Numbered from the stretch's first letter, positions 7,300 to 15,826 are shown. The stretch is 33,865 nt of DNA from Streptomyces sabulosicollis (GCF_016103465.1 NZ_JAEEAP010000050.1:1-33865); one strand, 5' to 3'. Numbers and translations: made by a program. Notes: generated by a model not told the origin, from the letters alone.

Positions 7300-9528
7300 A
7301 TGAGCACTGCCCTGCGTATCTGCCCGCTCTGCGAGGCCACCTGCGGGCTGACCCTCACCATCGACGAAGGGAGGGTGACCGGGGCGCGCGGCGATCGTGA
7401 CGACGTCTTCAGCCGCGGTTTCATCTGCCCCAAGGGCGCCGCGTTCGGGCAGCTCGACGCCGACCCCGACCGGCTGCGGCGCCCCCTCGTCCGCCGCGCC
7501 GGGCGCCTGGTGGAGACCGGCTGGGACGAGGCGTTCGCCGCCGTGGAGGAGGGGCTGGCCCCGCTGCTGCGCGAGCACGGCCCGCAGTCCGTGGGGGTCG
7601 TGCTGGGCAACCCCAATGTGCACACCGTGGCCGGCGGGCTCTATCCGCCGCTGCTGCTCGGCGCGCTGCGCACCCGCAACGTCTTCAGCGCCAGCACCCT
7701 CGACCAGATGCCCAAGCACGTCTCCAGCGGGCTGCTGTACGGCGACGCCAACGCGCTTCCGGTGCCCGACCTGGACCGTACGGACCATCTGCTGATGCTC
7801 GGCGCCAACCCGCTGGACTCCAACGGCAGTCTGTGCACCGCCCCCGACTTCCCCGGCCGGCTGCGGGCGCTGCGGCGGCGCGGCGGCCGACTGGTAGTGA
7901 TCGACCCCCGGCGCACCCGTACCGCCGCGCTGGCCGACACCCATGTGGCGATCCGGCCCGGTACCGACGCCCTGCTGCTCTTCGCCATGGTGCAGGTGCT
8001 GTTCGCCGAGGACCTGGTGGCGCCGGGCCCGCTCGCCGAGCACATCAGCGGGGTGGCGGAGGTGCGGCGGCTGGCCGCGGACTTCCCCCCGGAGGCGGTG
8101 GCCGAGGCGTGCGACGTGCCCGCCGAGGAGATCCGCACCCTCACCCGTGAGCTGGCGGCCGCGTCCCAGGGCGTGGTGTACGGGCGGGTCGGCTCCACCA
8201 CCGTCGAGTTCGGCACCCTCACCAGCTGGCTGGTCGATGTGATCAACGTGCTCATCGGGCAGCTGGACCGGCCCGGCGGCATGATGTTCCCGCTCGCCGC
8301 CACCGGCCGCCGGGAGCGCCCGGCGCGGCCCGGGAAGGGGTTCGCGCTCGGCCGCTGGCACAGCCGGGTCAGCGGATACCCCGAGGCCAAGGGCGAACTG
8401 CCCGCCGTCGCGCTGGCCGAGGAGATCGAGACCCCGGGCGAGGGGCGGATACGGGCGGTGCTGGCGCTCGCGGCCAACCCCGTGCTCTCCGCGCCGGACG
8501 GCGACCGCCTGGACCGGGCGCTGGCCGGGCTCGACTTCATGGTCAGCGTCGATCCGTACCTCAACGAGACCTCACGCCACGCCCATGTGGTGCTGCCCCC
8601 GCCCCCGCCCAGCCGCAGCCCCCACTTCGACTACGCCTTCAACAGCCTGGCCGTGCGCAACCAGGTCCGCTACACCCGCCCGGCGATCCCGCTGGAGGCG
8701 GACCGGATGAGCGAGAGCGCCATCATGGCGCGGCTGGTGCTGTGCGTGAGCGGGAACGGCGGCGCCGACCCGGAGGCGGTGGACGCGATGGCGATCCAGG
8801 GGACCCTCGGCAAGGAGGTCGCCGACCCGCACTCCCCGGTGTACGGACGCGAGCCCGGCGAGCTGGCCGCGCTGCTGACCGGGGTGGACGGCCCCGAGCG
8901 GCGGCTGGACATGATGCTGCGGCTGGGCCCGTACGGCGACGGCTTCGGCGCCGACCCCGACGGGCTGAGCCTGGAGAAGCTGCTCGCCCATCCGCACGGC
9001 ATCGACCTGGGCCCGCTGCGGCCGCGCGTTCCGGGGCTGCTGAAGACCCGCAGCGGCACGGTGGAGCTGTGCCCGGAGCCGCTGGCCGCCGATGTGGAGC
9101 GGCTGCGCCGGTCGCTGGCCGACCGGCCCTCGGGGCTGCTGCTGGTCGGCCGCCGCCATCTGCGCTCCAACAACAGCTGGATGCACAACGTCCCCGCCCT
9201 GATGGGCGGCAGCAACCGCTGCACGCTCCAGGTGCACCCCGAGGACGCCACCCGGCTGGGGCTGGCCGACGGCGGTCTGGCCCGGGTCAAGGGCGAGGGC
9301 GGGGAGCTGGAGGTGCCGGTCGAGGTGACGGACGCGGTACGGACCGGAGTGGTGAGCCTGCCGCACGGCTGGGGCCACGCCCGCCCCGGCGTCCGGCTGT
9401 CCGTGGCCGGGGCCCGGCCCGGGGTCAATGTCAACCAGCTCTTCGACGGCTCGCGGCTCGACCCGCTCTCCGGGACGGCGGTGCTCAATGGCCACCCGGT
9501 GCGCGTATCACCCTCGCTACGGCACTGA
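7300..9528 (+). CDS. Molybdopterin (bis-MGD) oxidoreductase, DMSO reductase family
   Basis: A 742-residue, apparently cytoplasmic molybdoenzyme without Tat signal. Residues 8-17 (ICPLCEATCG) plus FICPKG near residue 42 give the four cysteines for one [4Fe-4S] cluster. The molybdopterin domain follows (LGANPLDSNGSL, VVIDPRRTRTAALADTHV, GTDALLLFAM), and the C-terminal molybdopterin-binding barrel contains RSNNSWMHNVP and SLPHGWGHARPG. In the region that usually carries the metal ligand (residues 128-145, ASTLDQMPKHVSS) there is no cysteine or in-frame TGA; Ser132 or Asp135 are candidates. ATG 7300 has GGGAGA 5-6 nt upstream. The substrate is not predictable, and no separate Fe-S or membrane subunit gene adjoins it. 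Confidence 0.9.
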   Translation: MSTALRICPLCEATCGLTLTIDEGRVTGARGDRDDVFSRGFICPKGAAFGQLDADPDRLRRPLVRRAGRLVETGWDEAFAAVEEGLAPLLREHGPQSVGVVLGNPNVHTVAGGLYPPLLLGALRTRNVFSASTLDQMPKHVSSGLLYGDANALPVPDLDRTDHLLMLGANPLDSNGSLCTAPDFPGRLRALRRRGGRLVVIDPRRTRTAALADTHVAIRPGTDALLLFAMVQVLFAEDLVAPGPLAEHISGVAEVRRLAADFPPEAVAEACDVPAEEIRTLTRELAAASQGVVYGRVGSTTVEFGTLTSWLVDVINVLIGQLDRPGGMMFPLAATGRRERPARPGKGFALGRWHSRVSGYPEAKGELPAVALAEEIETPGEGRIRAVLALAANPVLSAPDGDRLDRALAGLDFMVSVDPYLNETSRHAHVVLPPPPPSRSPHFDYAFNSLAVRNQVRYTRPAIPLEADRMSESAIMARLVLCVSGNGGADPEAVDAMAIQGTLGKEVADPHSPVYGREPGELAALLTGVDGPERRLDMMLRLGPYGDGFGADPDGLSLEKLLAHPHGIDLGPLRPRVPGLLKTRSGTVELCPEPLAADVERLRRSLADRPSGLLLVGRRHLRSNNSWMHNVPALMGGSNRCTLQVHPEDATRLGLADGGLARVKGEGGELEVPVEVTDAVRTGVVSLPHGWGHARPGVRLSVAGARPGVNVNQLFDGSRLDPLSGTAVLNGHPVRVSPSLRH

Positions 9529-9649
9529 CCTGGGGTTTTGCGCTTATTGCTCACGCGTCAAGACCTTGTTAACGGAAAGTTGCCGCACCTAACGTCGCCT
9601 CGACCGCCAAATCTGGGGGAGTTCAAAGGCGAACGTGAGGTAGCCAACT

Positions 9650-11125
9650 ATGCTGACCATCCTCGGCTTCGTCATGATCGCGACATTCCTTGTCCTGATC
9701 ATGATGAAGAAGATGTCCCCGATGGGTGCCCTGGTGCTCATCCCCGCGCTGTTCTGTGTGCTTGTCGGGAAGGGGGCGCACCTCGGGGACTACGTCCTCA
9801 AGGGCGTCGGCGATCTGGCACCCACGGCCGCCATGCTGATGTTCGCGATCATCTACTTCGGGGTGATGATCGACGTCGGACTCTTCGACCCGATCGTCCG
9901 GCTGATCCTGCGCTTCTGCAAGGCGGATCCGATGCGGGTGGTGGTCGGCACCGCGATCCTCGCGGCGATCGTCTCGCTTGACGGCGACGGCTCCACCACC
10001 TTCATGATCACTGTGTCGGCCATGGTGCCGCTCTACCGGCGGCTGAAGATGAGCCTGGTGGTGATGACCGGTGTCGCGGCCATGGCCAACGGCGTGATGA
10101 ACACGCTGCCCTGGGGCGGGCCGACCGCCCGCGCCGCCGCCGCGCTCAAGGTCGACGCCAGCGACATCTTCGTGCCGATGATCCCGGCCCTCGCCGTCGG
10201 TCTGCTCTTCGTCATCGCCCTCGCCTACGGCCTGGGCCTGCGGGAGCGCAGGCGTCTTGGCGTGCTGACGCTGGACGAGGTCACCGCGGGCGACCCCGAG
10301 CAGGTGCTGGTCGGCGCGGGCTCCGGCAGCAAGGGGGCCAAGGGCGGTAAGGGCCGCACGGCCGCGCCGACCGGCGGCGGCGCGGGCTCCGGCACCGACG
10401 CGGAGCCTGCCCCCGCGAGCGCCTCGAACGGCCCCGGCGCCTCCGGCGCCTCCGGCTCCCCGGACTCCGCGGACGACGACGAGTTCAAGGGGCTCGACCC
10501 CCACCGCGCGACCCTGCGCCCGAAGCTCTACTGGTTCAACGCGGCCCTGACCGTCGCCCTGCTCGCCCTGATGGTGACCGAGACCATGCCGATCCCGGTC
10601 CTCTTCCTGCTCGCCGCCGCCGTCGCGCTCACCGTCAACTTCCCGAACATGAACGACCAGAAGGCGCGGGTGGCCGCACACGCCGAGAACGTCGTCAACG
10701 TCTCCGGCATGGTCTTCGCCGCGGCGGTCTTCACCGGCGTCCTCACCGGCACCGGCATGGTCGAGCACATGGCCCGCTGGCTGGTCGACGGCGTCCCCGA
10801 GGGCATGGGCCCGCACATGGCCATCGTCACCGGTGTGCTGTCCCTCCCGCTCACCTACTTCATGTCCAACGACGGCTTCTACTTCGGCATCGTGCCGATC
10901 CTCGCCGAGGCCGGGGCCGCCCACGGGGTCTCCGCGCTGGAGATCGCCCGCGCCTCGCTCGTCGGACAGGCCCTGCACATGTCGAGCCCGCTGGTCCCCG
11001 CCGTCTACGTGCTCGTCGGCATGGCGAAGGTCGAATTCGGCGACCACACCCGGTTCACCGTGAAATGGGCGGCGCTCACCTCCCTGGTGGTGCTCGCGGC
11101 GGGTCTCGCCTTCGGCATCATCTGA
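9650..11125 (+). CDS. Metal-citrate:proton symporter, CitMHS family
   Basis: A 491-residue inner-membrane secondary carrier of the CitMHS family, which imports citrate as a complex with divalent or trivalent metal ions. Family features are the hydrophobic N-terminus MLTILGFVMIATFLVLIMM, IVSLDGDGSTTFMITVSA, NTLPWGGPTARAAAAL and the late SNDGFYFGIVPIL. About twelve hydrophobic helices are split by a central cytoplasmic loop (roughly residues 195-285) very rich in Gly, Ala, Ser and Lys, longer than seems needed. S. coelicolor has a studied homologue, CitSc, in what I recall as the same neighbourhood as hmgA; I could not verify that. GAGG lies 9 nt before the ATG. An MFS gene starts 3 nt after the stop, so the two are translationally coupled. 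Confidence 0.92.
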   Translation: MLTILGFVMIATFLVLIMMKKMSPMGALVLIPALFCVLVGKGAHLGDYVLKGVGDLAPTAAMLMFAIIYFGVMIDVGLFDPIVRLILRFCKADPMRVVVGTAILAAIVSLDGDGSTTFMITVSAMVPLYRRLKMSLVVMTGVAAMANGVMNTLPWGGPTARAAAALKVDASDIFVPMIPALAVGLLFVIALAYGLGLRERRRLGVLTLDEVTAGDPEQVLVGAGSGSKGAKGGKGRTAAPTGGGAGSGTDAEPAPASASNGPGASGASGSPDSADDDEFKGLDPHRATLRPKLYWFNAALTVALLALMVTETMPIPVLFLLAAAVALTVNFPNMNDQKARVAAHAENVVNVSGMVFAAAVFTGVLTGTGMVEHMARWLVDGVPEGMGPHMAIVTGVLSLPLTYFMSNDGFYFGIVPILAEAGAAHGVSALEIARASLVGQALHMSSPLVPAVYVLVGMAKVEFGDHTRFTVKWAALTSLVVLAAGLAFGII

Positions 11126-11128
11126 GCC

Positions 11129-12424
11129 GTGAAGATCTCGAAGCCCGGTAGGGGCTGGCTGCTGCGCCTGGTCATCGCCTTCTCGTTCACCCAGGGGGCG
11201 GTGAGCATGGCGCGGCCGGCCGTCTCCTACCGGGCGCTGGCGCTCGGTGCCGACGCCCGCGCCATCGGTGTGATCGCCGGTATCTACGCCCTGCTGCCGC
11301 TGTTCGCCGCCGTACCCCTGGGGCGGCGCACCGACCACGGGCGGTGCGCCCCGCTGCTGCCCATCGGGGTCGCCCTCATCGCGACGGGCTGCGCGTTCAG
11401 CGGGACGGCCGGATCGCTGCCCGCGATGGCCGCCTGGAGCGGGGTGATGGGCCTCGGCCATCTGTCGTTCGTCATCGGCGCCCAGTCCATCGTGGCCCGC
11501 CAGAGCGCCCCCGAGGACCAGGACCGCAACTTCGGCCACTTCACCATCGGCGCCTCGCTCGGCCAGCTCATCGGGCCCATCGCGGCCGGTCTGGTGGTCT
11601 CCGAACACGACGGGGCGATGGGCCGCACCAGCGCCGCCGCGCTGTTCGTCTCCGCCGCCCTCGCGGCCTTCTCCGTCAGCTCGCTGTGGCGCATCGAGCG
11701 CCGCGCGGAGGACACGGCGGCCGGGCCCGTCGAGGCGGCCCCGGCCCGCAAGGTCTCCGTACGAGCCATCCTGACCACCCGCGGGGTCGCCTCCGGCATC
11801 TTCATCAGCCTCGCGGTGCTCTCCGCCACCGACATCCTCACCGCCTATCTGCCGGTCGTCGGCGAACAGCGCGGTATCTCGCCCGCGGTCGTCGGTGTGC
11901 TGCTCAGCCTGCGCGCCGCCGCCACCGTGGCCTGCCGCCTCGCCATGACCCCGATGATCCGGCTGATGGGCCGCACGGTGCTGATGGCCGTCAGCTGTCT
12001 GGGCGCCGCGCTGCTGTGCGCGGGCATCGCCCTGCCGGTGCCCGCCTGGGCACTCGGGGTGCTGCTGGCCGGACTCGGCTTCTGCCTCGGCGTCGGCCAG
12101 CCGCTGTCGATGACGACCGTCGTCCAGGCCGCCCCCGAGGGGGCGCGCAGCACTGCCCTCGCGCTGCGGCTCACCGGCAACCGGCTCGGCCAGGTGGCCG
12201 CGCCCGCCTCCGCCGGTGTGCTCGCCGGGCTCGCGGGCACCGCCGCCCCCTTCGTCATGCTGGGCGGACTGCTCCTGATATCGGCGGCGATAGCCGTCCG
12301 GCCGCTGCGCGGCCGCCCGGCCGCGGCCCCCGGCGAGGACCGGCCGGTGCCGAAGAGGCGGTCCGCGGAGGGGCGTACGGAGGAGTCCTCGGCCTCGCGG
12401 GGTACGGGACGGCCGCCCCGGTGA
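11129..12424 (+). CDS. MFS transporter
   Basis: A 431-residue major facilitator with about 12 hydrophobic helices. The loop after helix 2 (LGRRTDHGRCAPLL) is a variant of MFS motif A, and FGHFTIGASLGQLIGPIAAG in the middle resembles helix 5 of drug:proton antiporters. The C-terminal 40 residues are basic, polar and probably cytoplasmic. The GTG start at 11129 lies 3 nt after the citrate carrier stop, implying coupled translation and a shared mRNA. Its substrate is unknown; co-expression with a metal-citrate importer makes a related organic acid, a siderophore-like compound or efflux of an end product possible, but this is inference only. Confidence 0.88.
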   Translation: MKISKPGRGWLLRLVIAFSFTQGAVSMARPAVSYRALALGADARAIGVIAGIYALLPLFAAVPLGRRTDHGRCAPLLPIGVALIATGCAFSGTAGSLPAMAAWSGVMGLGHLSFVIGAQSIVARQSAPEDQDRNFGHFTIGASLGQLIGPIAAGLVVSEHDGAMGRTSAAALFVSAALAAFSVSSLWRIERRAEDTAAGPVEAAPARKVSVRAILTTRGVASGIFISLAVLSATDILTAYLPVVGEQRGISPAVVGVLLSLRAAATVACRLAMTPMIRLMGRTVLMAVSCLGAALLCAGIALPVPAWALGVLLAGLGFCLGVGQPLSMTTVVQAAPEGARSTALALRLTGNRLGQVAAPASAGVLAGLAGTAAPFVMLGGLLLISAAIAVRPLRGRPAAAPGEDRPVPKRRSAEGRTEESSASRGTGRPPR

Positions 12425-12430
12425 GGTGAC

Positions 12431-12565
12431 GGTGCGCCTTGCGGTGGGCCGACGGTGCGCCTTGCGGTGGGCCGACGGTGCGCCTTGCGGTGGGCGGATG
12501 GTGCGACGGTGGTGAGCCGACGGTGCGACGGCGGTGAGCCGACGGTGCGACGGCGGTGAGCCGAC
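12431..12565. repeat. Tandem repeat array, three 23-bp plus three 22-bp units
   Basis: Starting 6 bp after the MFS stop codon and ending 5 bp before the convergent DUF402 stop codon, the whole intergenic space is six tandem units. Units 1-3 (12431-12499) read GGTGCGCCTTGCGGTGGGCC plus three bases; units 4-6 (12500-12565) replace CGCCTTGCGGTGGG by CGACGGCGGTGAG. Units 1 and 2 are identical, as are units 5 and 6, which points to recent slippage or unequal recombination. There are no spacers, so it is not CRISPR. Confidence 0.9.
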
Positions 12566-12570
12566 AGGTC

Positions 12571-13089
12571 TCAGGGCCGCTCGCCGTCGACCATGCCCAG
12601 CCACGCCCTGGAGGCGTCCCCGAACGGCTCGGCGCGCCCGTCGACCGCCTCCATCAGCCACCGCCCCGCCGCCTCGGCCTCCGCTATGACATCCGCCGGA
12701 TAGCCGTACCGCACCTGGTGCTCGGCGAACTCGTCCTGGTCGACCAGCCGGGTCGAGCCGTCCGTCCGCTTGCGGATCACATCCAGGTCCAGGTCCACCA
12801 TCGAGACCTCATGGGCGGAGAGCCACTCGGGAGGCGTGGCGATGTCGCAGTAGATCTCGGTCTCCCGGGGCGGGGCGTTGAACACCGCGGTCCACCACGC
12901 GTCGCGCGGGAAGAGGATCACGTGCGCGCAGGGGATCGGCACCATCGGGCCGTACCCCTTGCGCATGACGGCGCCGCCGGGCAGCCCCAGCCAGACGCCG
13001 TGGTCGTCCTCGCCCAGCCTGCGCATCCGCAGGTTCCAGTGCAAAGTGCCGTCGAACTTGCGGTAGTTGACGGATACGAGATCGGGCAT
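12571..13089 (-). CDS. DUF402 (FomD/Ntdp-like) phosphohydrolase
   Basis: A 172-residue DUF402 protein. The family includes nucleoside tri-/diphosphatases and FomD, which hydrolyses cytidylyl-phosphonate intermediates, using clustered acidic residues to hold divalent metal. These are visible as EIYCDIATPP, VSMVDLDLDVI and LVDQDEFAEHQ in the second half. The protein is of typical size and complete, with no signal peptide. It is divergent from the ECF41 gene with only 51 bp between starts, and no phosphonate pathway gene is nearby, so a general nucleotide phosphatase role is likelier than a FomD role. The family call is secure and the substrate unknown. Confidence 0.85.
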   Translation of the reverse strand: MPDLVSVNYRKFDGTLHWNLRMRRLGEDDHGVWLGLPGGAVMRKGYGPMVPIPCAHVILFPRDAWWTAVFNAPPRETEIYCDIATPPEWLSAHEVSMVDLDLDVIRKRTDGSTRLVDQDEFAEHQVRYGYPADVIAEAEAAGRWLMEAVDGRAEPFGDASRAWLGMVDGERP

Positions 13090-13140
13090 GAGCCGATCCT
13101 ATGCGGTGGCCGGAGGGGCGCGGCGCCTACCATCGGTGCA

Positions 13141-14085
13141 ATGAACACCCCCGTATCACCGTGGGAGGACCGCGCGGGACCGCAGGACAGGCCGGTGCCG
13201 GATGCGGGGAGCGAGGACTTCCTCCACCACCGTGAGCTGCTCTTCTCCATCGTCTACAACATGCTCGGCACGGTCGCCGACACCGAGGACGTGGTCCAGG
13301 AGACCTGGCTGTCCTGGGCGTCGGTCCGGGACAAGGAGATCGCCAACCCCCGGGCCTATCTGGTGCGGACCGCCGTCAACCACGCGCTCAGCCAGATGCG
13401 CCGCGCCCGCCGCAGGCGGGAGAGCTATATCGGCCCCTGGCTGCCCGAGCCCGTGCTGACCGAACCGGACACCCCCGACACCGCGATCCGCACCGAATCG
13501 GTGTCCCTGGCGATGCTGGTGGTCCTGGAGACCCTGACCCCCCTGCAGCGCGCCGTGTTCGTGCTGCGCGAGGCGTTCGCCTACGACCACGCGGAGATCG
13601 CCGCGATCCTGGGCCGCAGCCCGGCCGCCGTCCGCCAGCTCGCCCACCGCGCCAAGGAGCGCGTCGAGGCCCGGCGGCCCCGCTACGACCTCGACCGCGG
13701 CACCCAGCGGATCGTCACCGAGCGGTTCCTCGACGCGGCCATCGGCGGTGACCTCGACGCCCTGATGGACGTCCTGGCCCCGGAGGTGGTCATGTGGAGC
13801 GACGGCGGGGGCAAGCGCCGTGCCGCGCTCCGGGTGATCGAGGGCCGGGACAAGGTGGCCCGCCTGGTGGCCGCCGTCAGCGGGCGGTTGCCCACCTTCC
13901 AGGCGCGCCCGGTGCAGATCAACGGGGGCCCGGGAGTGGTCCTGTTCATCGGCGGGACGCTGTACGCGGCCGCGGTGTTCGACCCCGCGCCCGACGGCGA
14001 ACGGGTGCGCGGCATCTACGGTCTGATCAACCCCGACAAGCTTCAGCGACTCGCCGAGTCCGTCCACCCCCGGCTGAAACACTGA
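13141..14085 (+). CDS. ECF41-type RNA polymerase sigma factor with SnoaL-like C-terminal domain
   Basis: A 314-residue extracytoplasmic-function sigma factor. Region 2 is LLFSIVYNMLGTVADTEDVVQETWLSW, so the promoter-melting helix is canonical; region 4 is LTPLQRAVFVLREAFAYDHAEIAAILGRSPAAVRQL. The C-terminal 120 residues form a SnoaL-like (NTF2) domain with the two ECF41 hallmarks, DGGGK (residues 221-225) and NPDKL (297-301), which in this group control sigma activity in cis without an anti-sigma factor. ECF41 genes usually sit beside a carboxymuconolactone decarboxylase, oxidoreductase or epimerase gene; none is here. Instead a class IV aminotransferase follows after 4 nt. No clear Shine-Dalgarno precedes the ATG, so translation may be leaderless. 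Confidence 0.92.
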   Translation: MNTPVSPWEDRAGPQDRPVPDAGSEDFLHHRELLFSIVYNMLGTVADTEDVVQETWLSWASVRDKEIANPRAYLVRTAVNHALSQMRRARRRRESYIGPWLPEPVLTEPDTPDTAIRTESVSLAMLVVLETLTPLQRAVFVLREAFAYDHAEIAAILGRSPAAVRQLAHRAKERVEARRPRYDLDRGTQRIVTERFLDAAIGGDLDALMDVLAPEVVMWSDGGGKRRAALRVIEGRDKVARLVAAVSGRLPTFQARPVQINGGPGVVLFIGGTLYAAAVFDPAPDGERVRGIYGLINPDKLQRLAESVHPRLKH

Positions 14086-14089
14086 CCCC

Positions 14090-14872
14090 ATGACAGAGCT
14101 GAACGGGGAACCGGCGGGCATCCGCGAGCTGACGGCGCTGGCCATGACCAACTACGGCCACTTCACCACCATGCGGGTGGACGACGGGCGGGTGCGCGGG
14201 CTGTCCCTCCACCTGGACCGGCTGGTCCGGGACTGCGGTGTGCTGTTCGGCACCGCGCCGGACCGGGACCGGATCCGCGAACTGGCCCGGCGCGCGGTCG
14301 CGGACACCGCGGGGCCGCTCACGGTCCGGGTGACCGTGTACGACCCCGACCTCGGGCTGGAGCGGCCCGGGGCCGAGGCCACGCCGCGGATCCTGGTCAC
14401 CACCCGGCCCGCCGCCGCGCCCTCGCTGCCGCCGCTGAGCGTGCGCACCGCAGCGCACCACCGCGACCTGCCGGAGGTCAAACACGTCGGGCTGTTCGGG
14501 CTGTTGCGGCTGCGCCGCCTCGCCCAGCTCGACGGCTACGACGATGTGCTGCTGACCGACGAGCGGGGCGCGGTGTCCGAGGGCGCGACCTGGAACGTGG
14601 GGTTCTTCGACGGCCATCGCCTGCTGTGGCCGGCGGCCGCGTGCCTGCCCGGCGTCACCCAGGAACTGCTCCGCCGCGGCCACGGCGGCCCGCAGCACAC
14701 CGAGCGGATCGACCGCGACCGCCTCGGCGAGCTGCGCGCGGCGTTCGCCCTCAACGCGGGGGTGGGCGTGCGGGCGATCCGGTCGATCGACGGGGTGGAG
14801 TTCGACCCGGGGCACCCCGTCCTGGCCACCCTGCGCGAGGAGTACGCCGCGACGGAAGCGGAACCGCTGTAG
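14090..14872 (+). CDS. Class IV (fold type IV) PLP-dependent aminotransferase-like protein
   Basis: A 260-residue enzyme of the branched-chain aminotransferase/aminodeoxychorismate lyase fold. The PLP lysine is probably Lys131 (PEVKHVGLFG), and SEGATWNVGFF with the preceding DDVLLTDERGAV is the conserved cofactor-binding segment (usual SE-x-x-x-N-x-F). The N-terminal TNYGHFTTMRV and LHLDRL segments match the family. Substrate, and whether it transaminates or acts as a 4-amino-4-deoxychorismate lyase, cannot be read. It starts 4 nt after the ECF41 stop and is surely co-transcribed, so it may be a target or partner of that sigma factor. Its stop codon is immediately followed by the phage capsid remnant, which marks the end of the conserved chromosome block. 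Confidence 0.85.
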   Translation: MTELNGEPAGIRELTALAMTNYGHFTTMRVDDGRVRGLSLHLDRLVRDCGVLFGTAPDRDRIRELARRAVADTAGPLTVRVTVYDPDLGLERPGAEATPRILVTTRPAAAPSLPPLSVRTAAHHRDLPEVKHVGLFGLLRLRRLAQLDGYDDVLLTDERGAVSEGATWNVGFFDGHRLLWPAAACLPGVTQELLRRGHGGPQHTERIDRDRLGELRAAFALNAGVGVRAIRSIDGVEFDPGHPVLATLREEYAATEAEPL

Positions 14873-14875
14873 GAC

Positions 14876-15297
14876 AGCCCGCAACCGAACGAGGACGCCA
14901 CCCTTGGCGAAGAGGCGGTAACCCTTGCCAAAGTTCGCGGGTCTCACGGTCGTGTCGTCCGAACTTGCGGAGGGCAGCAACCCCGACGCTCAGCAAATCG
15001 TCGGCAACGGCCTGGCCCGCTCCATAGCGCGACAAGTAGACGCGGCATTCTTCGGCAGTCTGTCCGCTCCGGCCTCGCGCGGACTGGAGGCCCTACCCGG
15101 CACCACGACCGTCACCGCCGGAAGAAGTGGACCAACCTGGACCTTTTTTGAGGCTATCGCTGCGGCAGAAAACGTAGGGGCCACGCTCACGAGTTTCACA
15201 GCACACCCGAACTACGCTCTGACACTGGCACAGCTCAAGGATCAGACAGGGAGTAACCGGCCCCTACTCGGATCCGACCCAACCCACGCCAACACGA
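14876..15297 (+). pseudogene. Truncated, frameshifted fragment of an HK97-type phage major capsid gene
   Basis: The plus-strand frame from TTG 14925 reads AGLTVVSSELAEGSN, then IVGNGLARSIARQVDAAFFG, TLTSFTAHPNYALTLAQLKD and TGSNRPLLGSDPT. This is the continuous central domain of HK97-fold capsid proteins of actinobacteriophages. Only about 120 of the usual 300-400 residues remain. Upstream, the frame carrying EDATLGEEAVTLAK (14891-14932) fits the segment expected just before, but is shifted relative to the main frame, and TAA at 14919-14921 closes the main frame. Beyond GSDPT the homology stops and the frame runs antisense into the NUDIX gene. No portal, protease or tail gene is near. It is therefore a relic, though the body could still be translated. 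Confidence 0.75.
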
Positions 15298-15310
15298 TCA
15301 GCTTTTTCCG

Positions 15311-15826
15311 TCACCAGATGGCGCGACCTGACTCCAGATAGCGGGGCTTCCCGGTGGCGAGTGCTTCGAGGGTCTGGGTAACCCGGTCACGTATACGTGG
15401 ACGCAAAGCGGCTACCGCTTCCTCTGACGTGAAGAAGGCACATGCGGAGAGTTCGGAATCGTGGGGACGAAGCGCCGATGCTTCGGAGGGACTCAGTTTC
15501 CCACCGTCGAATACAATGACGATCTGATCGTCCCATGGTCCGTGTGGCGGGTCCCAATCCACGGACAAGATTCCTAGCAGTCTCGGCTGAATTCCGAGTT
15601 CTTCGAGCAACTCGCGTCGAGCTGCCTCTATAGGTGCTTCATTCGCTTCTACCATACCGCCGGGGAGATCCCAGCCTTCCTTGTAGGTAGGATTCACCAG
15701 TAGAATTCTTCCTGACTTGTCACGCAAAATAACATCTGCGGCGACGCGCTTACGTGCTTGCTTCGCATTCCCCTCGGCGAGATATGCTTCCCATTCGGCG
15801 GTACCAGGCTCTGGGTGAGTCGTCAT
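15311..15826 (-). CDS. NUDIX hydrolase
   Basis: A 171-residue NUDIX pyrophosphohydrolase. The NUDIX box is perfect at residues 57-79 (G-x5-E-x7-REL-LEELGI), so metal binding and catalysis on a nucleoside-diphosphate-linked substrate should be intact. The start ATG overlaps the stop of the upstream XRE-TPR gene (ATGA, 15823-15826) with GAGGAA 6 nt before it, so the two proteins are made together. NUDIX proteins paired with regulators occur in actinomycete integrative elements; the Pif immunity factor of pSAM2 is a known NUDIX example, but equivalence is not claimed. G+C content and codon use are lower than in the flanking chromosome, a sign of transfer. Confidence 0.9.
   Translation of the reverse strand: MTTHPEPGTAEWEAYLAEGNAKQARKRVAADVILRDKSGRILLVNPTYKEGWDLPGGMVEANEAPIEAARRELLEELGIQPRLLGILSVDWDPPHGPWDDQIVIVFDGGKLSPSEASALRPHDSELSACAFFTSEEAVAALRPRIRDRVTQTLEALATGKPRYLESGRAIW

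Noticed and set aside
9623-12661. Minus-strand ORF of 1012 codons antisense to the citrate carrier and MFS genes
   Set aside because: It is rich in Gly, Arg, His, Asp and Gln, has no recognisable domain and mirrors the codon bias of the real genes on the other strand.
14090-14872. Aminotransferase as the amine source for the terpenoid cluster
   Set aside because: It is on the other strand, coupled to the ECF41 gene and separated from the cluster by the island.
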